In this document: positions 28,735 through 41,115 of the stretch, in pieces
Position numbering within the stretch: position 1 is the stretch's first letter
Layout of the letters: each line of letters begins with the position of its first letter
DNA from: Rostratula benghalensis
Lineage: Eukaryota > Chordata > Aves > Charadriiformes > Rostratulidae
Direction: 5' to 3'
Assembly (NCBI GenBank): GCA_013399305.1
Contig: VXAI01000083.1
Span: 2,935,156-2,999,155 of the forward strand
Length of the DNA stretch: 64,000 bases
The notes under the pieces: model-generated
What the model was told of the DNA's origin: nothing
Databases searched by the model: none
The model's input: only the letters and a program-made list of their open reading frames with translations
Made by a program: the position numbers and the translations under genes

Positions 28735-31700
28735 AAAACTACAACAAGAGGGTATCTTGGCAGAAGAGTTGTGGTAATTACCACCAGGAAAGCAATTAAA
28801 TACTTTTAATGGGTTCAGTCACTGTTACAATGCTCAAAAATTACAATTACTCAGACAATTAGAGTCTGACCAGAGTCTGTGACCCATCTTTCATAGTGCA
28901 AACACATGTAGATAGCAAAGTAGTAGTAGCATTTCCTTGTTTGCATTTTGTCACTTTGTTTTTCTTCTGAATTTTAAAATACAGAAAGGCATTCTAATAT
29001 TCAACAAAATATTTATATTTCACAGCTCATGGATCAGAGTAAATTTGGCTACAGCTGAATTTATACAGAGCAATACTAAACAAAGAGCGAGTTTTCTTAA
29101 AAGTCGATTTCTGTTTTGAGGAAACCAGACATGCAACAGCCACAGGCGTTCTGGCGAGAGCACAAGGGAATTCTGATTGAAGAAAGATGCATGGAGAGTT
29201 GGAGAGTAAAATTCTTATGTCCTTGTGTCACCCCCCAAGTGCTTGGAAGGCCACAGTACCAGATTATACGATGTTTTTAAAATATATTATTTTCTTGTTT
29301 TAATCCTCACCATAGAAACTATGTTTAATAACATTTAGCTTCAGTATTATATTAATTCTTACGAAATGCATCGTATGTTTATATATAACCTTGCAGTTGC
29401 ATTTTGAAGCCATGACCCAGAAGCAAGGAAGCTATTCATCTGCATACACAATTTGTGGCCTAGTACATCCAGCCTAGCATCTCAGAAACATGGACCTAAA
29501 TGACAGTGAAAAGTTTCTTTTTGGTCTAAGGAAGGAGACAGTAATGGAAGTACTGCTGAGGGTGCTACATACAGATTCATGCTATGTCAGTTGTATGAAC
29601 ATTTAATACATTTGGCACTTAGATATATGGTAAAGAATCCTGTTACTCATGTATAGAGAAACAGTAACCCTTATTGCTCTTTGGTTAAAAACAGTGTATG
29701 TAACCATTAGCTACAGACAGTATATTGCTGCATCAAAGTTGAATTATTCACTTTATACTATTGTTCAGTATATAAAACATTCCCAGCTGTCTGAAAAAAG
29801 CTTCTAGCAAATCCTGTGATCTTTGAGTGACCTCAAGCAAGCAAGAAAGAAGATGGAAGAAATTAAAATTAGCTTGCAACACTATGACACAGTCAAACTT
29901 ACACTGATGAAGTCAGCTTTGATCTCTTACAACTGCAGGTCTGACGCCAAATTTGCAACTATAAAGGCAATTGTGTCAACATGTACTCCAACAGAAATAG
30001 GTATAGTGCAGGGATGTCTGAAAGAACATGTTTCTATAAAAACTTAAACAGCTGGAAAGTCTGAATGGGAATAAATTCTAGAAAAATATCTAGAGAAGCA
30101 AAGGATGTATTAGGGATGAGACGCAGGAGACAAAATGGTACTTCTTTATGATGGCAAGGGTAAAATGCTAAGACAGAGAACTGAGAAAGAGTATGTAGCT
30201 AAGACACACCTAAACTAAACAGAGAATTCACTTCTGGAATAAAGACTGGATTAGTAACATGAAGGAGTGAACACCTGGTACAGACTGAATATATCAAAAG
30301 ACTGTGTTATTGAAAAAACATTTTTTCTCTGTGATTAATGCAAAAATAAAATCAGAAATCTATACATTTCACCAATTTCATTTTCAGCTACCAAAAAAGG
30401 CAGGGAAGCATCATGAGGTCCAAAAGATAGAACTAAAATTGACTTATTGTGGTATGTTTTAATAGCATACTTTAAGTAAACAAGATTCCATACTGTTAGA
30501 GAAAGGTTTGGGGTTGCTAGGTTGGGGTTGGTTTTGGTTAACCAGTGGTAAAGTAAAATGGAAAATACTATAGAAAGTACTTTTTTCCTGATTTCCACTC
30601 ATTTTCAATAAGGAATAAAGAATATGCTAGAAAACTCAGAGCACAGATCAAACCAAATTTTAACCTTTCTTTTCAATTATGTGATTTTGCTTTTTGAGTT
30701 TTTTATTTGTTTGGGATTTTTGGGGGGATAGAGTGGGAAAGGCATTTTAACATTCATGGAGACATCAAATAATGTTCTGATATTTTTGTTAGAGTTGTTT
30801 TATTCTATAACATTATTATCCAGGCAGTACTGTACAGAAATCAATAGCACAAAGTGGAGGCGTTAAACAGGAAATTGCTAGATCAAACAATATTTCATTA
30901 CCCTTTCCCAGATGCATGTTTTTGTTTTGTTTTTAATCTGCTCCACTAATGGCCAAAAATATCAAAATCACAATCTGTGTCTTGAATCTTAACATACAAT
31001 TATCAAAGAGTGCTTTCTTGAATATAATTTTCCTGTACTTTGTAGAAATTTGCAGCCTGGCACATCTGTGCATTAGGTGTTTCCCAATATGCAAGGTGAA
31101 TCAGAGAAGTCGTATTAAGGCAAGAAAAAAAAAAAAGAGCAAAGTAATTTCCTTTAAGAGGAATTTGACTCCTCCATCCCTTTCTGTAGCAGTCTTCCTG
31201 CCTTTGGAAGTAATGAGAAACTAGAGTCAAAAACATTTTAAAGATCACAGGTAAACAGGCCCATGAGGAAACTAAATATCTGTGACTTCTCTGTTCCAAA
31301 AATCAAAGTCCAAAGCAAAGTAAAACTAATGACCTCTGGAATAAAAAGAAAAGCAATAAAAGACAAACCTCCAGTGACATAGTCCAAAATCATATCCCTA
31401 TTTAACCAGAGTTATAGTTTTGTGAACTGATAAATTTTCATACCCAGAAATATATGAACTGCAATATATGAACAATGAAGGGGTGATGCATTCACACTGT
31501 CTGTTGTTAGTTTTCATTGTCTTAAATGCAAATACTAAAGAAACAGTTCTCTTTGGCAAAATTTCCCTGAAGAGGGAAAAAAAATATAAAAGGAAACAAG
31601 ATACTGGGCCTTCTAGGTTATTTTTATTCCCTAGCTAACTAAAAGTCATTCTCAATGAAATTTTCTCCCTTAGTACTAATTTCAATACAGAAATTACAGT

Positions 31701-32581
31701 TACTTTCAAATCACAGCAGTGCAGTACTCTTGGCTCCTGCATATTAACATTTCTCAGAAGTTATATTGCATGGTTTAACTTTTCAGGTAGTTTAAATGTC
31801 TAAGTTAGATTATATGAATAACATAATATTACTAAATTTTCCTCCTCTTTATACTGACTGAAAGGGAAAATTTAATGAATTACACATCCATGATTTATCT
31901 AGGGTCCATCATCTGAATATCCAAACCCTTTATCTGTTTAAGTTTTAATTGGGGTCATGAAGATATAAAAATGCCTGTCTTAGTTTGTCAGCCCACGTAG
32001 AACTACATCCTAAGGAAATTCTGTCTTTACTTTCCACAATAAAAGGCGATTGAAAGCTCAGTGAACGTATGTATATACAGTGCTGACCTTATTAGACTGC
32101 TCCAGTTCTCTAATATTTACTTATAAAGCAGAATAACCACATATCTCCAAGTTAGTAGAACACACAAAGAAAATAACTTGGCATAAATTCAATGTACAGA
32201 TCACCATATATGTGGTCTTTACAAGAGAAAGCAATAAGATCAATCCAGAACTACCTAGAAGCATCAGTACTAAGGGTGTTAGCAAAAGAAGTCCCACTGA
32301 GATGCTTGCTATGCTGTTGGCATATGACTATGCTATTTATCATGGAGGCAGTTATGATGTCCAACAGCATGTTATTTCAAAAAAGCATCAGAGAAATGCC
32401 AGACAGGAACTGACAGATCTCTGCAACACAGGCCTGTAGTTCAAGCTACCAAGCAGATGCACTTGTGATGTGTCATCAGATTATCTTTTGCATTTACTTA
32501 TTGTAGATCAAAGCATTGACATAAGGGATGAAAAATTGCTGGCTCTGTTCTATCACAAGTATTCTTTGATCAGAGGCTATT

Positions 32582-32642
32582 TAAAAAACAACCAAAACAA
32601 CAACAACAAAAAAAAATAAAAACCAAACAACCAAACAACCCC
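32582..32642. repeat. A/C-rich (CAA/CCAAA) tract
   Basis: Low-complexity run with 'caacaacaac' and 'ccaaacaaccaaacaacc' portions. Confidence 0.9.
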
Positions 32643-33284
32643 TAAATAAATTTCTTTATGCCTTGGTGCACTTACTGGATCCAAAACAGTCTAGATGCAT
32701 GATTTGTCAACTCCCATAAACTGTGTTGAATCCTTACTTGCACCTTGACTGGATTTTCCCTGGACATTGTCCTGGACTATGAATATAGTTTTGTTGTCAC
32801 AACCTAAATTTGCAAAGGTGGTGAATCTGGTGTCTGCAAAACTGTAACATACAACTATCACAAGATAAGAATCCCTCAATATACTTGAATAGATCTGTGC
32901 AAATTCAGTAGTTTATGTGCTTCTTACCCTATAACAGTCAAAGATATGTGCAAGAACACATTGCAAGGCAGGTTTCTCCAGTGCTCAACAGACCTGGTGC
33001 CTAAAAATGTGCTACATATTCTTCTATAAGTTCTGAGTTATTAGAAGTTTGTTATGTTAACACGTATGGCTTAAAGTAGACAAGCAAGGTCAACAGGTGG
33101 AAGTGCTACCTGCCCTTCAAGACACCAATTACTGCTTTGCACTTCAGTCAAGGTGATAAAATATTTATGGTAAAGCATTGATAATGGCCAGCCTCCAGTT
33201 ACATGAGTTCAGTGAATACTGTGCAGCTATCCAGGCTTCTATGACTTCTTAATTTAAGCATTTTCATACTTCTCCTTTGTTGGA

Positions 33285-33402
33285 TGCATCAAAACTTGAC
33301 TGGATGTGATGCTGACAAACCCAGTACACATCGGCTCTTTCTTGAGCAGAGGGCTGGACTGGATACTACACAGGAGTTCCTTCCAGCATTAGTCTGTAAG
33401 TC
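33285..33402 (+). mobile_element. Diverged CR1 3'-UTR fragment, plus strand
   Basis: The stretch follows the known order of a CR1 3' end: a 'caaaacttgactggatgtg' segment, then 'gagcagagggctggactgga', a degraded 'gttccttccagc' core, and a 'gtctgtaagtct' tail. Spacing is preserved but many positions have changed. This makes it noticeably older than the 25.4-kb copy. It overlaps a short open frame that is not a gene. Confidence 0.75.
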
Positions 33403-35509
33403 TATACCTCAAAGTTCTTGTTGGTTCATGCTTAAATTTATACTGTCTATTCTAACAGATTTTGCAAAAAGTTCCAAACTTAACACCTGAGTTTTAATTC
33501 CATTCCAAAATGTACTTACTTTGTACAACACCAGCAAACCTTAGGATATTTATGTTTATGTTTTATGTGAATTTATTTTTTTAATTTTAAGCTTTCCCCT
33601 CCCACCCTCCTAGCCATAGTATTAGCATGTAGTGAGATGTAATATTGGGGAAGTTGTATTAAAAAAAAAAAAAAAAAAAGCAAAACACAGTCTGCGATTC
33701 TTGATACTCTTCTCACTTATTTTCAATAACAATGCCACCTGTGATGCTAAATATAAGAGATGTTTGAACAGTGCATGCATAGCCTCAACAAAACTGGCAT
33801 TTGAGCAAGACTATCAACACAAAATTTTTATCCACAATATGCAAGAATCTCATACTAAGGCAATATGTTCCTAGTTTCTCTTTCATATTCAAACTTGCCA
33901 TAGTTTTTCTATGACAACTACAATTGATCAAGAGGGCTATAGTGGTTTCAAAATACAAGATGTGTTCTGGGGCACCAAGAAGCAACCACGGCCTGTAGGC
34001 AAGCTGGGAATTGGAAGCCCACAATCAATAGTACTCAGGAGCAAAATTCCAACATTTATCTGCAAAAGAAAACATTTACTCTGCAACTAAAGAGAATCAT
34101 GATTGAAACAGTCACAGCAGTATAGGTCAGAAAAGCAGCTTCTGGCTAGCTACACTCATGCTACTTGGAAGCCTTTTATACCACAATAGGCTGCTGGCAT
34201 ACGGTCACAAACTAAGTAGTTTAGCTTTCACTTTGAATGTTAAGCATATGGACAAAGCCGTGTAAAGAAGTTTTTATCACTCCCACATAGATATCCAAAG
34301 GATCCATTTGCCCAGATCAGTTTAGTCCCCGCATAAGTACCAAGCTCACATTAATTATTTTAAGATCAGAGATATGTACATGGGGTCAAGGAAGGAGTTC
34401 AGAGAGACACTTAGAATTCATATATTTCATTAATTGCATTATGATACATTATGCCTGAAACACAGCACAGAAGAAAATCAACATTTTTCTTTAAAGAACA
34501 ATACTCCCTTGATTTTTCCCTCCCCTCAAACACAGTGAATCACACTTTCAGCACCTGTATACTCTTACTTGTAGTAGGTGCAACAAGCACTACCTGTATC
34601 CTTGGTCCTCACTCTTTTAATCTTTTTTCCAGATTTCTGGTCCAGAAGAGTCATTTCACTAAGTAGCGCTTAGATGAAGGCAGCTTATTGCTTAACAAGT
34701 AAAGAAATTCATGATGGTAGTGTGATCCGTATGGCTGATCAATAAAAGAACAAGCAAATCTTTTTAATAAACCCTAGTGTATCTCTGAAAGTACTTCAAA
34801 ACAGGATCAAACTGTATCATATTCTTGATACCAGCACTATCCCACTGTCAGACATTTAACTGAATTCAAAAGTGAAGTGACTTTAATGTTATGTGTTCCA
34901 TCAAGATTACAGCATTACTGTGCTAGTTTTGAGTGGATTCAAACATATTCCACAGCTATTGCATGGGAAAGATTAATATATAAAAATATTAGAGTAGTTT
35001 TAAGTATATTGTACTTCCTTTGTTAATAACTATCCAAAATTTTAAACTGATCCCTAGTAGACACTTAAAGGGAAGTCTCTTTCTGCTCTCATTCACTTCC
35101 CTTCTTAATAACAATTTCATCACTTTAGTACACTTTTGTGTCACACTAACCAAATATGAAGCCTTTCTGGCTACAAACACATACAACAATACTTCTTCAA
35201 ATGACATATTCACAGCTTCCATCTCTTTCATTTCTACATTTCTTCTGCCCTACAACTCTTCTTTATAGTCATGATCATAACGGCAATACCTAGGAGACAA
35301 GAAAAACAGGACTCACACTGTATTCGACTCTATACCACACAGAAATAATTGCCATGACAAGCTTGTAATATAAAAGCAGCAAACTAGATTCAGGTGTCAT
35401 AAAGGCAGATGGCAGACAAACCATCGTAGCAAGTACATTACAATTTATAAAATATTTTACTTTTTTAGAACACTGAGTCCATTTGAAGGACAGGACAAAT
35501 AAAAATCAA
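33403..35509. other. Non-coding stretch, nothing recognised beyond a poly-A run
   Basis: AT-rich sequence between the old CR1 fragment and the degenerate 22-bp array. It has only short chance open frames. Confidence 0.7.
33661..33679. repeat. Poly-A run (19)
   Basis: Uninterrupted A homopolymer. The length is prone to sequencing and slippage variation. Confidence 0.9.
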
Positions 35510-35935
35510 GGAACTTCCTCAAGACCATATTTCTGCTTCTAGAATTCCTAAAAAACACCACAGAAATTTCCTAGAAAAGCATGTGGGAGTTCTTAGACTG
35601 AAAAGGGGGAATCCATAGAAGCATTAGAAAAAAATATATAGGGAGATACCAAAAAAGCAGGTGTGAAACTTCTAAAAACCCATTAAGGTATTCCTAAAAA
35701 GCAGATGGAAAAAATCACAGAAAGCACTTGGGGGATTTCTAGAAAGCGTCAAGAAATAGCCTTAAAAACCATATGTAGCATACTTATATGAACATACAGA
35801 GAACACAGGCAAAAAATATTCATGAAAAGTTCCTGAGAAATCCATATAAAGCAGGTGAAAAAACCATATGGGGCATCCCCAGAATGCACAAGTTTCACAC
35901 AAAGCTTTTGAGGACTTCTGAAAGAGGAGGAAGAA
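35510..35935. repeat. Degenerate minisatellite-like array, about 22-bp period
   Basis: Successive copies of a motif approximating 'ttcctaraaagca' plus a G-rich half ('tgggga') recur at regular spacing. Motif starts lie near 35545, 35568, 35590, 35611, 35646, 35670, 35691, 35715, 35737 and 35759, giving steps of mostly 21-24 nt. Weaker copies continue to about 35,930 ('ttcctgagaaa', 'atccccagaatgca', 'acttctgaaagagg'). Individual units are heavily diverged and no two are identical, so the array is old. The two short open frames that cross it are by-products of the repeats. I do not recognise the unit as a named satellite. Confidence 0.65.
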
Positions 35936-36184
35936 ATCTTCTTTATCAAGATTTGGCTTTGCCACAGTATTTCTCTTCTCAGTTCAAGAAAATACATTTC
36001 ATTCTAGAGGCAAGAAAGTTCTTTATCTTATAAGCATTTCTCCTACTGCCCTCATTCCCTAGGGGTCAATAGTCAAGTATTTTCTGCTGACTTGCTGGAC
36101 AGAGGAATATGACGAACCTTTTGGCTTGCGAAGACGGAGAATCCGGAAGATCTTCTTTACCAGATGACATGACACTCCATAGAT

Positions 36185-36213
36185 ATATTAAACTTAAAGA
36201 AATATTAAACTTA
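36185..36213. repeat. 12-bp direct repeat, 17-nt period
   Basis: 'atattaaactta' occurs at 36185-36196 and again at 36202-36213. A minor local duplication. Confidence 0.8.
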
Positions 36214-37125
36214 CATCACCGATTCAAAGAAGAGACAAATGGAAACTGATATCTTCAGATGAAGTGTTCTCTTTTCCTCAATATTGACTAGATTCCAAAT
36301 TCTAAAGTTAGCATATAAAAGGGCAAATATCCATTCCACTTGCAACATGCAAATAAAGTTAATGAGAGCATCTGAATCTACATGTAACATTTAACAGAAA
36401 TGGTAGCATTAATATGCTATGTAATATGATGTTTAGAAAGTGTAAGAGGATTTGAGACTACTTAGAAATATTTAATATCAATTTTAATCCATATGGCATG
36501 CAACACAGCAAATTATGAAAATAAACCTAATCTGGTGTTAAGGGTACAGGCACCCTTAGATGAGTGCCAGCAGTTCAGCTATTGCAGTTTTATGCTTCTT
36601 TGAAACACTCGTGCCTATTAAGCACATGGACCACATGCTTCTTAGTGCTGACTAGGTGCTGCAAAGTTCTATGAAGATGTTTAATTTGTCATATTTTTTT
36701 AAAAATACAGCCAGAAATACATGGAACACATGCATTTCAAATCCAAGAGCAGTTAAGTGATTTCATTGACTGTAATTTCTGTTCTTTCCTGTTGCTAGTC
36801 CCATGTGTATTAAACCCAGCCATGAATCAGATCTGTGTACATTATTAAGACAAAAGGCTGAGCTTCCTAAATAAGCTAAACAGTCTTCTAGTCCTTTACG
36901 GGGCTAAAAAACACATTTAATAATTTCTGAGAAACAAAGCAGTTAAAACCAGGGAAGCTATTGGGATGAACCACCATTAATCCTAAAATAACTAATAATC
37001 AAGTGTTTGTGAAACCCACCTGAGAAATACTCAAGTTCAAGTCCCTAACTTGATGTGAGCAAGTCAGAGTCTTATACGTGAGATACTCAAGTGGAATGCA
37101 AGAATATTCATGCTAAATAACAAGA

Positions 37126-37162
37126 TCACAGAATCACAGACTATCAGGGATTGGAAGGGACC
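37126..37162 (-). mobile_element. Very short CR1 3'-end copy, minus strand
   Basis: Thirty-seven nucleotides whose reverse complement is identical to positions 26942-26978, the last part of the large CR1 element including the terminal 'tctgtgattctgtga'. Similarity stops at once on both sides. This is what an extremely 5'-truncated CR1 insertion looks like. It belongs to the same subfamily as the 25.4-kb copy and is inverted relative to it. Confidence 0.85.
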
Positions 37163-37852
37163 AAGATACCTATATTCAACTACTTATTCAAAAAGTATTT
37201 ACCTTTGGCACTATCAGTGATTTTCAAAAACAACACATTGCATTATCAGATTTAGTAAAAAATCCATACCACTCCGTGTATGTGATATAAATTAGAAAGC
37301 AGTAATGAAAGGACAATCTCTTCTCTCATGATTATATCATTGTTGAGACTTGCACAGAGCACCAGAAAAATTACCTTTACTCACATGCTGTTCAACTCTC
37401 AGTGACATTTTAAGTATTCCTCAGATTGTACTCAGTATTCTTAAGCACTTGTGAGATCTGAGATTATATTTAGTTTTTAACACTTACACTCCTGAGAAGC
37501 TCTCAGGGGTATGAAGGAAATCTTTCTTGACACTGTGACAATTTTTACATCTAAAAATTCTCAAGGGGGTTAACCAAAATTTTAAACATGCAACAATCTG
37601 ACCCATTAGTAAACTAAATGCTCTTAGACAACATCAATAATCATGTAAGCTTTAGTCCTGTTGTAACCTCATGATCTATCTCATTATTTCACAGCGACAG
37701 CTCACCTTGGGCTCTTGTGCATGGAAAGAACTGTCACAAAACAAGTTTAACAGCTTTTATTTCTTTATTTAGTATGTCTTTTAAAAGATTTATTTCTTAG
37801 TATAATCTATGAAATTACTTGCCAGACAAGAACAAACTTCTTGTGACAAAAG

Positions 37853-37900
37853 TTTTTTGTTTTGGTTTGGTTTTTTTTGTTTGGTTTTTTTTTTTTTTTT
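37853..37900. repeat. T/G-rich tract ending in a long T run
   Basis: 'ttttggtttggtttttttt' followed by a run of at least 16 T. It is the complement-type of the A/C-rich tracts elsewhere in the window. Confidence 0.9.
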
Positions 37901-38988
37901 AAATATAATCAAATAAGGTGATTATCCACTTAGGAAAAAAGCAGAAGCATTTGTACTCATGAAACTTGGCAGGGGCAGGATAATGTAACCTAACATAGGC
38001 AACACACTGCTGATGTTCCCAAGACTCTTTCCTCTCTTTGAGGTGCTGTGGGGACAAAGGGGTAATGCAACTGCAATTAATCTTTCTCTGCTGGTATAGC
38101 ATTACAGCTACCCAAATTCAAAGTGTATTTTCACATACTCAGGGGCTGAAAGGGCACAGACAGACTATTTATTTTATTTCTGTTTTACTCTAAATATATT
38201 TGGGGTTAGCTATTCTTTCTGTGGATGGGATGGCATGTTAATTGATCATTTCCACTAGATTTCACATAATTAGACTATTATAGCTAAAAATTTGAGATCC
38301 TCTTCTAGATATGGCTCTTCTTATGCTAAGAAAGGAGTAAAACTAAGTCATGTGACTATCTAGGGATTTAAGTAATGCAGGTTGAATTTATTTATTACAA
38401 ATAATATTATAAATGGAGATGTATAGAAAGTTAAATACTTCATATTCTGACACATCCTTTATAAATCTATTTTTTATTTATTACTGTTAAATACAAGTAA
38501 TGGCTTATCAGTCTGAAAACAATTTTCCATAGCTTGGAGAAAGAACCAATGTGAAAAAGTGATCACAACAGTGGTGGTGATAAAGAAAACATCAAATGAC
38601 CCAGACAAGTGCAAGAAGGCACTGACACCAGTTCACTAAGTTGTTTGCAATCACTCCTACCAGAATCTACTTAATTTTTTCATCTAGTTTCAAAACACTT
38701 CACAGAAACTTGTAACTAATTATTTCTAGTAATTGAAAGTTATATTTCCTCATTCTGAAATCTTTCCTATATTTTCAATGTGATAATTGTGCAGCTATAT
38801 TTTATAGATACTCAAAATGCATTTGCTAGGAATGGTGCTTTCTGAAGACTATTTTTTTTTATAGACTCTCATGAGCTGACACACTTACTACCATGTCATC
38901 TTGGTGCGAAGTGTAGGTAAGTAGCACCTTATGCGCAATCAGCATATTTTATTGTCTAACTCTTAATTTTATCTTTCATTTATTTCAG

Positions 38989-39039
38989 GACATATATGTC
39001 CCTATTAAAGAGGTTGTGGATGAAGCAAAAAAGGCACAA
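38989..39039 (+). other. Candidate 51-nt microexon
   Basis: A 51-nt segment framed like an exon. Upstream is a branch-point-like 'ctaac' (38956-38960), a pyrimidine-rich run and 'ttatttcag'. Downstream is 'gtaatg'. In phase 0 it encodes 17 residues with no stop (DIYVPIKEVVDEAKKAQ), amphipathic and charged, as in real proteins. One other phase is also open. The length is a multiple of three, as expected for a cassette microexon. I do not recognise the peptide. A second donor-like 'gtaagt' lies about 80 bp upstream. Against it, comparable splice-site pairs occur by chance in this much sequence. Confidence 0.3.
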
Positions 39040-41098
39040 GTAATGTTACATTTTAGTAAATACTATAATCTTAATTAAATAGGACTTTCAATACCAATTA
39101 AAATAAATTTTGATAGGAATATTGCTGCACAAACTACAGCTAGCCTGGAATACAACAAGAAAAAAAAAAGTGTTATTAAGCTAGAATTGTCAAATTTGTA
39201 AATGGCCCAAAAAATCCTATCAAGAAATATGTAAATTACAATAATTTTGAAGAAGAAAGGAGTCTAGTGTTAGCCTTATTTATTTACTTTTATTTTGAAA
39301 CATTATGCTTTGCAATGAAAGCAATCGGGAAAACAAGATTAATTGAAAAAAAGCTCAGAAAAAAATAATCTAGAAAAGTTAAGGTTCATCTACATAGAGT
39401 AATCAAACCAGCTTCAATAAGGGGAAATGGAAGGAGATAAAACTATTTTACCCAAAATAAAACACCACAGCCTTGGAAAAACACTACATGCCACAGTAAA
39501 CACTAAAGACAGGGCAAGTTATGGATGACATTGGTCAACATAATAAACAAGCAAGTTAATTTTAGCTACACACAGAGGCAAAACACGTGGGACTTGAGGA
39601 CAGGAAGGGAAACTAGAACACTGGAATCAGCACTGGGCAGTTGATTACTCCAAGTGCACAAAACCTTGAAGTGAACCATAAAACTACAAAAGGGTTAGCG
39701 GTAGAAAGGAATAGCTGATACCCAAAACTGAATAGCATTGGTACCCAATGATTACTTCATTTGCAACAGCTCCAGGTGATCAAAGGCTAAGCATTTATCT
39801 AGAATTAACACAGCTATGCAAATCCAGGATTAGTTATGAATTTTAATACATGGAAGTGCTGAATTTAAACCAGTAGAAATCAGTTCTACATCAGAAGACT
39901 GCTGGGTCAGGTAATGACCTTTTGGTCGGCCCATCTAGTCTGTAGTGCTACGATCTACAAGCTCCTAAATCAAAGTCCAATATATTACAAATTACGATAA
40001 AGATAAAACACACTTGCAGAAAAAGTTGTTGAACAAATCACCAAGGAAAAGACTGTGACTAATGATGTGAGTAATTTAACCAGGTGTAATCACTGAAGTG
40101 CTGGTAAACAGCATTAAAGCAAGCATGTTGAACAGATCTGAAAGGAAAATTATTTTCCTGAAAGACTGAAACCAAAACTAAACCCTCATTAGACTCTGTT
40201 ACTTCACTGAAAATTAAGTCACATTAATTCAAATTTATGAGGGTTTAAAACGTGAATATCACAGAAAGAAATGGACTGACTTTTAGTTCATGAAAAGAGA
40301 AAGCCTTATCACAACTGAGGCATTGTTCTAAAGGGAATACTCATTCTCTAGACTTTTCACCCCAAAGCTCTCATCCATCTGGTTACATGTTTAATGAAAC
40401 AGTGTATTCTGTAGTAAATATCTTTACTGAACCAGTGTGTGAAGGTAGACCTTAATTAGACACACAGGATGCTCCTACGGCAGACAAATCCATGTTTGTC
40501 TTCAAACCAGCATTCAGTGCCTTTGGGGAATATACAAGTGTAACAATAAGCTTGACAGCTTCAAAAGAATAATAATAAAAGTCTAAGACATTTTATTCTA
40601 GCAGAAATAAAGAGCATTGGGGCAAAAATAAGGGGCAAGAGCACTCCTGCTATTCACTCCCAGCCAAGATCCAGTGACAAGCGTGGGTTGACTCACCTAA
40701 TTCAACAGATGGTGTTGACATACTATAGGATGAGAATATGGTCATAAAGCCATACCAAATACCATTCCTGAGCGTTGTTCTTCAGCCATCTAGATCTCCT
40801 TTTCTGGTACAGATTTCTCCAATCTGTCAACTGTTTTAAGAGTCAGCATTCATAACTAGAAAAAACAGGGTATTTGTACTTGCACCTAACACTTTCTAGA
40901 GATGGAATTCTCATAGATTCAGACTCTAAAAGATGTTTTAAATATTTAAATATGTCAAATTCAAAATATTAAAACATTTCTTGCTCACATTCCTTCACCT
41001 TGATAAATTTTCTCTTAATCTTAGCATGAGTTCCCTAGAACAGGAACAACCTGTCTACGGCAATCACACAATTAAAACTAGACAGAACCAAGATTTAC

Positions 41099-41115
41099 TT
41101 TTTTTTTTTTTTTTT
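41099..41115. repeat. Poly-T run (17)
   Basis: Uninterrupted T homopolymer. Confidence 0.9.

Larger units (their letters stand above)
26981..33284. other. Non-coding AT-rich stretch, no gene recognised
   Basis: It holds the C-rich run at 28.7 kb and the A/C tract at 32.6 kb. Short open frames near 29.8 and 31.0 kb have no recognisable domain or splice framing. Confidence 0.7.

Noticed and set aside
29823..30047. 74-codon plus-strand frame with a helical-looking translation
   Set aside because: Short, no recognisable family, no acceptor at its start. Treated as chance.
35749..36033. Overlapping open frames on both strands
   Set aside because: They arise from the degenerate 22-bp array, whose units lack stop codons in some registers. 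They are not genes.
40697..40722. 26-nt minus-strand segment with a gtgagt donor
   Set aside because: The acceptor tract is weak, there is no neighbouring exon to join in phase, and the length is not a multiple of three.
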